Under the pieces are notes generated by a model. That model had not been told where the DNA came from. It saw only the letters and a list, made by a program, of their open reading frames with translations, and did not search any database. 21,313 bases of DNA. Source: JBLHRE01 sp047625765. GTDB taxonomy: Bacteria > Bacteroidota > Bacteroidia > Flavobacteriales > JBLHRE01. Positions within the stretch are counted from its first letter, which is position 1. The number at the start of each line of letters is the position of its first letter. Shown here piece by piece: positions 6,998 to 13,597 of this stretch. The stretch spans positions 1-21,313 of the forward strand of contig JBLHRE010000013.1 in NCBI GenBank assembly GCA_047625765.1. Reading direction: 5' to 3'. The translations under genes were made by a program, and so were the position numbers.

Positions 6998-8182
6998 ATG
7001 AAAAAAATTGCTTTAGTATTGGCACTTATCACTGGAACCACTGCCTTTGCACAAGACAGAATGGACAGTAAACATGGAAAAGGAATTGTACATGCAGTTG
7101 CTGCAGATTCTTCTTTTTCTGTAAAGTTTAATATTAGAATGCAGCAGTTGTTTACTGCAGATGCAGACCTTGATGGTGATTTTCAGGATGGAGATATTAG
7201 CACAAACTTTTTTACGAGAAGAGCTCGTTTGAAATTTGGCGGTTTTGCTTTTTCTCCAAAAATCACGTACAAAATGGAGATTGGTTTGAGTAACCGTGAT
7301 TTTGGTGGTGCAAATGGTTTTACAAATAATGCTGATAAAATGATTTTGGATGCAGTTGTAAAATGGAACTTCTACAAAAATATGTCTGTTTGGGTTGGTC
7401 AAACAAAACTACCGGGTAACAGAGAGCGTGTAATTTCTTCTCAGAATTTACAATTTGTAGATCGTTCTCAGCTAAACTCTCGTTTTAATATTGATCGTGA
7501 TCAAGGAATTCAATTGCACAACCACCACTCTGTAAATGGTATGGTTATCCGCGAGGCATTCGCTATCTCTCAAGGAGAGGGAAGAAATATCACTTCTGGA
7601 AACAGAAATGGATTCGAATATACAGGCCGTGTTGAGTTTTTGCCTTTTGGAAACTTTACAAGCAAAGGAGATTATTTTGGTTCTGATTTAAAGCGTGAGA
7701 AAGACCATAAATTGTCTATAGGTGTTACTTACGATTTCAATAATGGAGCGCAAAACCAAAGAGGAAATTTGGGTAGCTCTATGAGTACTCCAACTGACTT
7801 GTCAACTGTTTTTGTAGATGCAATGTACAAGTACAATGGTTGGTCTGTAATGACAGAATTCGCTCATAAATCAGCTTCAGATCCTGCGGCATATTTGACA
7901 GATACTTCTGCAGCTATAGTAACAGGTTATTATTATACGGGAAATGGTATTAGTGCTCAAGTTGGATACTTATTCAAGAACAACATCGAACTTGCTGGAC
8001 GTGTTACTATGGTTAATCCAGAAGATGTTACTGGAAGAGCAAATTACAATGAGTACACTTTGGGTGTGTCTAGATACATTTCTGGTCATAATTTGAAAAT
8101 ACAGTCAGATATTACTTTAAGACAAACCGAAGGGGGAGACGATAACTTAATGTTTCGTTTGCAGGTAGAATTGGGCTTGTAG
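6998..8182 (+). CDS. OprP/OprO-type phosphate-selective porin
   Basis: 394 residues from the ATG at 6998. Residues 1-18 are a Sec signal peptide ending TAFA-Q. The mature sequence fits the phosphate-selective porin O and P family: an N-terminal strand FSVKFNIRMQQLFTADAD, then NFFTRRARLKFGGFAF and ITYKMEIGLS, the ILDAVVKWNFYKNMSVWVGQTKLPGNRERVI-type segment (split here as DAVVKWNFYKN and VWVGQTKLPGNRERV), and alternating strands up to the C-terminal MFRLQVELGL. It should form a 16-strand outer-membrane barrel that admits anions or phosphate; in Bacteroidota this family also includes porins of broader specificity. Its position between the Na/Pi carrier and the pst genes, with CTTAACA repeats upstream, supports phosphate. 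It has its own terminator at 8203-8245. Confidence 0.88.
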   Translation: MKKIALVLALITGTTAFAQDRMDSKHGKGIVHAVAADSSFSVKFNIRMQQLFTADADLDGDFQDGDISTNFFTRRARLKFGGFAFSPKITYKMEIGLSNRDFGGANGFTNNADKMILDAVVKWNFYKNMSVWVGQTKLPGNRERVISSQNLQFVDRSQLNSRFNIDRDQGIQLHNHHSVNGMVIREAFAISQGEGRNITSGNRNGFEYTGRVEFLPFGNFTSKGDYFGSDLKREKDHKLSIGVTYDFNNGAQNQRGNLGSSMSTPTDLSTVFVDAMYKYNGWSVMTEFAHKSASDPAAYLTDTSAAIVTGYYYTGNGISAQVGYLFKNNIELAGRVTMVNPEDVTGRANYNEYTLGVSRYISGHNLKIQSDITLRQTEGGDDNLMFRLQVELGL

Positions 8183-8202
8183 TAAGGCCTAAACATTATT
8201 TT

Positions 8203-8245
8203 AAAGGGTATCCGCTTGGCTCAGCTAAACGGATACCCTTTTTTT
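8203..8245 (+). terminator. Intrinsic terminator of the porin gene
   Basis: A 12-bp perfect stem (8203-8214 with 8230-8241), a 15-nt loop able to form a small inner helix, and a T-run to 8245. It separates the porin from the regulator gene, whose Pho-box array begins only 6 nt later. Confidence 0.88.
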
Positions 8246-8250
8246 GTTTA

Positions 8251-8307
8251 GGTAACCTAAGCTTAACATACCTTTAATATTGGGGTAAAGCATGAAGGCT
8301 ATTCTTG
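8251..8307 (+). promoter_or_regulatory. Putative four-unit Pho-box promoter of the degenerate-receiver regulator
   Basis: Four 7-bp units occur at an exact 11-bp period: GGTAACC (8251), CTTAACA (8262), TTTAATA (8273), GGTAAAG (8284). After 9 bp comes TATTCTTG (8300-8307), one mismatch from TAnnTTTG. Expected transcription start is near 8314, which leaves a leader of about 19 nt before the TTG start at 8333. Confidence 0.6.
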
Positions 8308-8332
8308 CAATGCGAAAATAAACAAGCCTGCT

Positions 8333-8995
8333 TTGAAGCCATTTATACTAATTCTATTATCAGACAAAGAATTGAGCAATAATCTCTCTGCAATATGTAA
8401 TGGGATGGACTGGTTTGTTAATACAATGCATGTAAAAGAATGGCAGGCGGTAGCCGAAACTTTACCTACTCCCCAAGTGGTGCTTATTTCAATGCAATAT
8501 CCAGAGAACGATGGTTTGTCGGTTTGTTGGCATTTAAGACAGGTCTATAATCCCGCACAAACCAAGGTTATTACCTTATCTAATGCCCTAGATTTGTATG
8601 TGGAGGTCTCGGCCTTAAATACAGGAGTAGACGAATTTATGCGCTTGCCAATGCCCAATCAACTGTTTAAAGCAAAATTACTGGCGTGGAGAAGAAGCTT
8701 GAGTTTCACAAAATCACTTTCCAATAAATTATCTATAGACAAGGAACGTCACTTGGTTATTAAGGATTCGGAATCCTATAGTTTTTCTAAAAAAGAATTC
8801 GAAGTCATCTCTGTTTTGGCAAGCAGACCTATGGTGGTTTTCTCAAGATCTGAAATAAAGAAGGCCATTTGGAATGAATCAAAACATGTATCTGACAGAT
8901 TGATAGATGTTTATGTTAGTTGCATCAGGAGAAGTCTAGGCGCGTCCACCATTCAAACTGTTAAGGGAGTCGGATATAGCCTCCAAATCCGCTAA
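8333..8995 (+). CDS. OmpR/PhoB-family regulator with degenerate (pseudo-)receiver domain
   Basis: 220 residues: receiver-like domain (about 3-120) plus a winged-helix DNA-binding domain (about 130-219) with the OmpR signatures SFSKKEFEVISVLA, VFSRSEIKKAIW, DVYVSCIRRSLG and TVKGVGYSL. The receiver lacks the phosphorylation chemistry: the acidic pair reads S-D-K at 10-12 (only one acid), the phosphoacceptor Asp is Ser53 (in VVLISMQYPENDG), the switch Thr is Ser83, and the invariant Lys is Leu105 (MRLPMP). It should thus bind DNA without a canonical phosphorelay. The start is TTG: no in-frame ATG exists between the promoter and the first beta strand (ILILLSD), and the next ATG, at codon 25, would remove that strand. 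It sits directly before pstS, but each gene has its own Pho-box array. A transcription factor of the phosphate response is inferred; its partners are unknown. Confidence 0.85.
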   Translation: MKPFILILLSDKELSNNLSAICNGMDWFVNTMHVKEWQAVAETLPTPQVVLISMQYPENDGLSVCWHLRQVYNPAQTKVITLSNALDLYVEVSALNTGVDEFMRLPMPNQLFKAKLLAWRRSLSFTKSLSNKLSIDKERHLVIKDSESYSFSKKEFEVISVLASRPMVVFSRSEIKKAIWNESKHVSDRLIDVYVSCIRRSLGASTIQTVKGVGYSLQIR

Positions 8996-9023
8996 CAATT
9001 TCTATACGCTGATTTCAAATTTT

Positions 9024-9069
9024 CTTAATCTGAACTTTACATTAGCTTAACATTGGAACCCGATGTTTG
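9024..9069 (+). promoter_or_regulatory. Putative three-unit Pho-box promoter of pstS
   Basis: CTTAATC (9024), CTTTACA (9035) and CTTAACA (9046) are three 7-bp units with exact 4-bp spacers. Nine bp later GATGTTTG (9062-9069) differs from TAnnTTTG at one position. There is no separate TTG -33 box; the units cover that position, as in activator-dependent Pho promoters. This is the clearest array in the window. Confidence 0.72.
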
Positions 9070-9089
9070 CAACGTTAAAATTAAAGAAG

Positions 9090-10040
9090 ATGAAAAATAA
9101 AGTATTAGCAAGTTTAGCAATTGGAGCAACTGCACTATTAGTTGCTTGTGGTGGTTCTGCAACAAAAGAAGCAGGTTCTAACAAATTATCAGGATCCATT
9201 ACAATTGATGGTTCAAGTACTGTTTATCCCATTACTGAAGCGGTTGCTGAAGAGTTTAGAGTAGTTGAGCCGGGTGTTCGTGTAACTGTGGGTGTTTCTG
9301 GAACCGGTGGTGGTTTTAAGAAATTTTCAAGAGGAGAATTAGATATCAATGATGCTTCACGTTCTATCAAAGACAAAGAGAAAGTATTGTGTCAAGAAAA
9401 TAACATTTCTTATGTAGAGCTTTCTGTTGCTTACGATGGCTTGGCTGTAGTTTCAAATCCCGCTAACGACTGGTTAACAAACATTACTGTTGCAGAATTG
9501 AAAATTATTTGGGAGCCTTCGGCACAAGGTAATATCATGAAATGGAACCAGATTCGTCCAGAATGGCCAAACGAAGAAATCCATTTATTCGGTCCTGGAG
9601 TGGCTTCTGGTACATATGATTACTTTACTGATGCAATCGTAGGTAAGAGTGGATCTAGTAGAGGTGACTTTACAGCTTCCGAAGATGATAATGTTTTGGT
9701 GCAAGGAATTGCAACAGATAAATACGCATTGGGTTTCTTTGGATTGGCATATTTCCAAGAGAATGCAGAGAAGTTGCAATTGATAGGAGTTGATAATGGA
9801 ACGGGTGCTGTAAAGCCTACATTAGAGACTGTTAAAACAGGGGTATATGCTCCGCTTTCAAGACCAATTTTTATCTATGTAAATAATCTTGCTGCGGCAC
9901 GTCCAGAAGTTCAAACGTTTGTTTCTTTTTACATGGATCAAGCAGGTACTTTGGCAAAAGAAGTTGGATACATTCCGATGACAGATGCTGAATATGCTGC
10001 AGAGATAGCTGAATTCAAAGCCTTCGCTTCAATAAAATAA
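9090..10040 (+). CDS. pstS: Phosphate ABC transporter substrate-binding lipoprotein PstS
   Basis: 316 residues from the ATG at 9090. An ATG at 9063 is in frame but lies in the predicted -7 element and would put nine odd residues before the signal. Residues 1-19 form a lipoprotein signal with lipobox V-A-C (Cys20), so the protein is membrane-anchored in the periplasm. Phosphate-binding loops of the PstS family are visible: GSSTVYP (41-47), SGTGGGF (70-76), DASR (88-91) and SGTYDYF (173-179). Its job is to capture Pi for PstCAB. It is first in pstS-pstC-pstA-pstB-phoU, with a weak hairpin plus T-run after it that probably reduces expression of the downstream genes relative to pstS. Confidence 0.95.
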   Translation: MKNKVLASLAIGATALLVACGGSATKEAGSNKLSGSITIDGSSTVYPITEAVAEEFRVVEPGVRVTVGVSGTGGGFKKFSRGELDINDASRSIKDKEKVLCQENNISYVELSVAYDGLAVVSNPANDWLTNITVAELKIIWEPSAQGNIMKWNQIRPEWPNEEIHLFGPGVASGTYDYFTDAIVGKSGSSRGDFTASEDDNVLVQGIATDKYALGFFGLAYFQENAEKLQLIGVDNGTGAVKPTLETVKTGVYAPLSRPIFIYVNNLAAARPEVQTFVSFYMDQAGTLAKEVGYIPMTDAEYAAEIAEFKAFASIK

Positions 10041-10061
10041 TTTTCACTTAATTCTTTCAAG

Positions 10062-10090
10062 GGATGTTCCTCCAGGAGCACCTCTTTTTT
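10062..10090 (+). terminator. Weak hairpin between pstS and pstC (possible attenuator)
   Basis: An imperfect stem around 10062-10083 (core TGTTCC with GGAGCA, one wobble pair) is followed by six Ts at 10085-10090, between the pstS stop and the pstC TTG start. A partial terminator or mRNA 3'-end stabiliser would keep PstS in excess of the permease. Confidence 0.45.
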
Positions 10091-10103
10091 AGGGTAAAAG
10101 ACC

Positions 10104-10988
10104 TTGGTTTTGAGAAAGAAAAAAGAAAAATCTATAGAACGCATATTGTTCTTAGCGGCTGCTGCTACAGTGTTAATAACAATAGGAATTGTAGCAGTTT
10201 TGTTTTTTGAAGGCTTGGACTTCTTTAGGCAAGTTTCGTTATGGGATTTTCTAACGGACCCGGAATGGACGCCATTATTTACTCAAAAACACTTTGGTAT
10301 TATGCCATTGTTGATGGGTACTTTATTAACTTCTTTTATTGCTATTGCAGTTGCTTTGCCTATAGGACTGTCTATTGCCATTTATCTAAATGAATATGCG
10401 CCAAAAGGATTAAGAAAAGTTGTAAAACCATTGCTAGAGCTATTGGCTGCGGTACCTACTGTAGTTTATGGTTTTTTTGCTTTGATGGTAGTTACACCTT
10501 TTTTACAAAGTATTTTCCCTGGTATTGCTGGATTTAATGCGCTCTCTGCAGGTATCGTAATGGGGATAATGATTATTCCTTTTATTTCTTCGATGAGTGA
10601 GGATGCTTTGTTTGCAGTCCCAAAATCATTGAGAGAGGCAGCTTATGGCTTGGGCTCAACCAAACTTCAAACGTCATTTAAGGTAACATTGCCAGCCGCT
10701 TCTTCAGGCGTAGTTGTTTCTGTGATTTTGGCTATTTCTAGAGCCATTGGAGAAACAATGATTGTTGCTATTGCGGCAGGGCAGCAACCGCGATTGACTC
10801 TGGATCCAACAGTGCCTATAGAAACAATTACAGCTTATATTGTACAGGTAAGTTTGGGAGATGTGCCTCATGGATCTTTGGAATACAAAACCATTTTTGC
10901 GGCAGGGTTAACGCTTTTTGCATTTACATTCCTATTAAACAATATTAGTTTCTGGGTGAAAAAGAAATACAGTCAACGATATGAATAG
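10104..10988 (+). CDS. pstC: Phosphate ABC transporter permease PstC
   Basis: 294 residues, an inner-membrane subunit pairing with PstA to form the Pi channel. About six hydrophobic segments are visible, the first at residues 14-34. The binding-protein-dependent permease EAA loop is present as LREAAYGLGSTKLQTSF (about 184-200), with SRAIGETMIVAIAAGQQP after it, a PstC signature. Start: the frame holds only TTG codons (10104 and 10110) between an upstream stop at 10095 and the first membrane segment, so a TTG start is required; 10104 is chosen as the outermost. The charged RKKKEKS leader is consistent with a cytoplasmic N-terminus. The end overlaps pstA by 8 nt. Confidence 0.93.
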   Translation: MVLRKKKEKSIERILFLAAAATVLITIGIVAVLFFEGLDFFRQVSLWDFLTDPEWTPLFTQKHFGIMPLLMGTLLTSFIAIAVALPIGLSIAIYLNEYAPKGLRKVVKPLLELLAAVPTVVYGFFALMVVTPFLQSIFPGIAGFNALSAGIVMGIMIIPFISSMSEDALFAVPKSLREAAYGLGSTKLQTSFKVTLPAASSGVVVSVILAISRAIGETMIVAIAAGQQPRLTLDPTVPIETITAYIVQVSLGDVPHGSLEYKTIFAAGLTLFAFTFLLNNISFWVKKKYSQRYE

Positions 10989-11838
10989 TGCTAAAGTAAA
11001 TCGCATTAAAGATGCAGCCTTTAAGTATTGGGGAATCTTTTGTACTGCAATTTGTATTGCCTTGCTTGCTGTATTTCTTGGGAAAATTTTATACGATGGT
11101 TTAGGAAGATTGGATTGGAACTTTTTAACGAGCCTACCATCACGAAGTGCTGCAAAAGCAGGCATTTGGACTGCCTTGATGGGGAGTGTGTGGATACTTG
11201 GATTAACGGCAATCATCGCATTCCCAATGGGAGTGGCAGCAGCAGTATACCTGGAAGAGTACGGAAAGAAAAATCGTGTTGGTAGATTGTTAGAGATTAA
11301 TATCTCTAACCTAGCAGGTGTACCTTCTATTATTTATGGTTTGCTGGGTTTGGAACTGTTTGTACGTATTCTAGGACTTGGAGCAAGCGTTCTTTCTGGT
11401 GCACTTACATTGTCCTTACTGATTCTTCCAATTATTATAGTTGCAACGAGAGAATCTATTAAAGCTGTGCCAGATACCATCAGAACAGCATCCTTTGCTT
11501 TGGGAGCTTCTAAATGGCAAACCATTTGGTTTCAGGTATTACCAGCATCTCTTGGGGGTATCTTTACAGGCGTAATTTTAGCGCTTTCTAGAGCGGTAGG
11601 AGAAACAGCACCTTTAATTGTTATTGGAGCTTTAGCTTATGTACCATTTGCACCTCAAACTCCTTTTGACGAATTTTCGGTAATGCCTATTCAGATTTTT
11701 AACTGGATATCGAGACCGCAACATGATTTTTCTGTGAATGCTGCTGCTGCAATTATTGTATTGCTTTTTGTGACATTTTCAATGAACGGAATTGCGGTGT
11801 ATTTCAGACACCGTTGGCAGAAAAAAATTAAGTGGTAA
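10981..11838 (+). CDS. pstA: Phosphate ABC transporter permease PstA
   Basis: 285 residues. Second channel subunit of the Pst transporter. Membrane segments begin around residues 15-35, and the permease EAA loop reads IRTASFALGASKWQTIWF (about 166-183), followed by SRAVGETAPLIVIGAL, the typical PstA continuation. The start codon overlaps the end of pstC by 8 nt, indicating translational coupling and equal stoichiometry with PstC. pstB follows after 19 nt. Confidence 0.94.
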   Translation: MNSAKVNRIKDAAFKYWGIFCTAICIALLAVFLGKILYDGLGRLDWNFLTSLPSRSAAKAGIWTALMGSVWILGLTAIIAFPMGVAAAVYLEEYGKKNRVGRLLEINISNLAGVPSIIYGLLGLELFVRILGLGASVLSGALTLSLLILPIIIVATRESIKAVPDTIRTASFALGASKWQTIWFQVLPASLGGIFTGVILALSRAVGETAPLIVIGALAYVPFAPQTPFDEFSVMPIQIFNWISRPQHDFSVNAAAAIIVLLFVTFSMNGIAVYFRHRWQKKIKW

Positions 11839-11857
11839 TTGCTTTACAATATTGATT

Positions 11858-12622
11858 ATGAACAATACGAGATATAAAATTGAAGCACATAATGTAGATG
11901 TGCATTACGGCTTTTTACATGCCTTAAAGGATGTGAATATTCAAATGAAGGAAAATGCGGTTACAGCATTTATTGGGCCTTCTGGTTGTGGTAAATCTAC
12001 TTTTCTACGCGTTTTTAACAGAATGAATGATTATGTGGATGGATTCTCTATGAAAGGAGAAATCCTCGTAAACAATAATAACATATACCGAAAAGGGGTT
12101 AAAGTAGAAGAGCTTAGAAAAGAAGTTGGTATGGTATTTCAAAAGCCAAATCCTTTCCCGAAAACGATTTTCGAGAATGTTGCTTATGGTTTAAAAATTC
12201 AAGGAATTACTGACAAAGCCTTTATCGAAGAAAGAGTAGTACGTTCCTTAAAACAAGTAGCACTTTGGGAGGAAGTAAAGGATGATTTGAAGAAATCAGC
12301 CTTAGCCGTTTCGGGAGGTCAGCAACAGAGAGTTTGTATTGCACGAACCTTAGCAGTAGAACCTTCGGTAATTTTAATGGATGAACCGACTTCGGCACTA
12401 GACCCTATTTCTACAGCTAAAATAGAAGAGTTAATCCACGAATTAAAAAATCAGTACACTATAGTTATTGTTACACACAACATGCAACAGGCAACACGTG
12501 TTAGTGATGATACCGCTTTCTTTTATATGGGAGAATTGATTGAGTTTGGGCCAACCAAAGAAATTTTTACAAACCCTAAAAAAGAGCGTACAGAAAATTA
12601 TATCACTGGTAGATTCGGTTAA
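11858..12622 (+). CDS. pstB: Phosphate ABC transporter ATP-binding protein PstB
   Basis: 254 residues from the ATG at 11858. The frame extends upstream into the pstA 3' end, but the conserved protein begins at YKIEAHNVDVHYG, so 11858 is the natural start. ATPase that powers PstCA on the cytoplasmic face. Walker A is GPSGCGKST (40-48), the Q-loop is MVFQKPNPFP, the ABC signature is SGGQQQR, Walker B is VILMDEPTSALD and the H-loop is VIVTHN. The KPNPFP after the Q-loop and the NRMNDYVDG segment are characteristic of PstB among ABC ATPases. Confidence 0.96.
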   Translation: MNNTRYKIEAHNVDVHYGFLHALKDVNIQMKENAVTAFIGPSGCGKSTFLRVFNRMNDYVDGFSMKGEILVNNNNIYRKGVKVEELRKEVGMVFQKPNPFPKTIFENVAYGLKIQGITDKAFIEERVVRSLKQVALWEEVKDDLKKSALAVSGGQQQRVCIARTLAVEPSVILMDEPTSALDPISTAKIEELIHELKNQYTIVIVTHNMQQATRVSDDTAFFYMGELIEFGPTKEIFTNPKKERTENYITGRFG

Positions 12623-12633
12623 AATTTAAAATT

Positions 12634-13290
12634 ATGATGCAAAAAGACATTGAAATAAATAAGCTACATACTTTAGGCCTAGAGATGATAGGCCTCGTGC
12701 GCAAGCAGATTGGTAAGGTTGGTAAAAGTTTCGAAGACCGTGATGTTACCTTGGCGCAAGAGGTGATCTTGATTGAAGATAGAGTGAACGCTCTTGAATT
12801 GAATATTGATCGGGTATGTGAAGAAATATTAACCTTACAACAGCCATTAGCTTCGGATTTTCGTTTTGTGCTATCTATTCTAAAGATGAACAGAGAACTG
12901 GAGCGTATTGGTGACTATGCAAAGGATATGTGTGAATATATCTTGCATTGGGAAGAAGATTTGGATGTTTCTCTATATCAGAAATTACAGCTGCCAGAAA
13001 TGTTTGCTATCGCAGACGATATGATGGCTAAAATACATGATAGCTTGGAAAATGATGACCAAAATCAACCCAGAAAGGTATTCCAAATGGATGCCGGTTT
13101 GAATGAAATCAAAGAAGCAGCTCCAGGAAGGATAGAGGAGGCTATTTTGGCGGACAACAAAAAGATCAAACAAAGTTTAAACCTACTGGCTACGGTTCGT
13201 AAAATGGAGCGAGTAGGAGATCAAATTAAAAACATTGGAGAAGAATTAATCTATTATTTAGAGGCCAAGGTGGTGAAGCATTCTAAATAA
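12634..13290 (+). CDS. phoU: Phosphate signalling protein PhoU
   Basis: 218 residues, all-helical, with two PhoU repeats. The metal-binding motif ExxxxD recurs as ELERIGDYAKD in the first repeat and KMERVGDQIKN in the second. PhoU links PstB activity to PhoR in other bacteria and keeps the Pho response off when Pi is plentiful. It is the last gene of the pst operon, 11 nt after pstB, and is followed by a strong UUCG-loop terminator. phoB-phoR are located about 4.7 kb further on, beyond the lipoprotein and TonB receptor genes. Confidence 0.94.
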   Translation: MMQKDIEINKLHTLGLEMIGLVRKQIGKVGKSFEDRDVTLAQEVILIEDRVNALELNIDRVCEEILTLQQPLASDFRFVLSILKMNRELERIGDYAKDMCEYILHWEEDLDVSLYQKLQLPEMFAIADDMMAKIHDSLENDDQNQPRKVFQMDAGLNEIKEAAPGRIEEAILADNKKIKQSLNLLATVRKMERVGDQIKNIGEELIYYLEAKVVKHSK

Positions 13291-13311
13291 TATTTCATTA
13301 AATAACATTTC

Positions 13312-13337
13312 AAAGCAGCCTTCGGGCTGCTTTTTTT
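13312..13337 (+). terminator. Intrinsic terminator of the pst-phoU operon
   Basis: The stem GCAGCC/GGCTGC, extended by A-T pairs, closes a UUCG tetraloop (13321-13324) and is followed by seven Ts. It lies 21 nt after the phoU stop. Confidence 0.9.
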
Positions 13338-13543
13338 ATGCTATAACTTGCTTATACAGTCTATTAGGAGACAAGTAGAAATGTATAAAACCGTTTAGGG
13401 AGCGCAAAGCGCTCCCTAAACAGACTAACCAAAACCCTACTAACCAAATAGGACATTAACGAGAACCGCTAATGCCCCCTCAGTTACGTACTATTCTATA
13501 GCTTGGATTTAATCATTTGATTATTTTTCTTAGTACAAGAAAA
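13338..13543. other. Intergenic region between two convergent transcription units
   Basis: No credible reading frame, tRNA or promoter is seen here. The region holds a perfect palindrome (13393-13421) and, right after it, a direct repeat of ACTAACCAAA (13424-13433 and 13439-13448). The remaining stretch to the terminator at 13536 is AT-rich without recognisable structure. Confidence 0.6.
13393..13421. repeat. Perfect 13-bp inverted repeat with AAA loop
   Basis: GTTTAGGGAGCGC (13393-13405), AAA, and its exact complement (13409-13421). It is GC-rich in an AT-rich gap and has no T-run on either side, so it is not a normal intrinsic terminator. It may be a dispersed extragenic palindrome or an mRNA 3'-end stabiliser. 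Confidence 0.75.
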
Positions 13544-13572
13544 AGGGTAGCCTTCTTTAAGAAAGCTACCCT
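13536..13572 (-). terminator. Intrinsic terminator of the beta-helix lipoprotein gene
   Basis: Stem AGGGTAGC (13544-13551) with GCTACCCT (13565-13572), extended inside by TTC/GAA-type pairs. On the minus strand it is followed by a U-rich run (complement of 13536-13543). It lies 25 nt after the stop of the minus-strand gene. Confidence 0.75.
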
Positions 13573-13597
13573 CGCGGATATTGTTATAGTATAGGGA

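Noticed and set aside
8292..8321. Short upstream frame (nine codons) before the degenerate-receiver regulator
   Set aside because: It overlaps the predicted -7 element (8300-8307) and would lie upstream of the predicted transcription start, so it is probably not in the mRNA.
9063..9089. Earlier ATG for pstS
   Set aside because: It falls within the predicted -7 element and adds nine residues before a normal lipoprotein signal peptide.
13338..13543. Small RNA, tRNA or CRISPR in the largest gap
   Set aside because: No cloverleaf, no regularly spaced repeats beyond two short copies, and no promoter element oriented into the palindrome was found.
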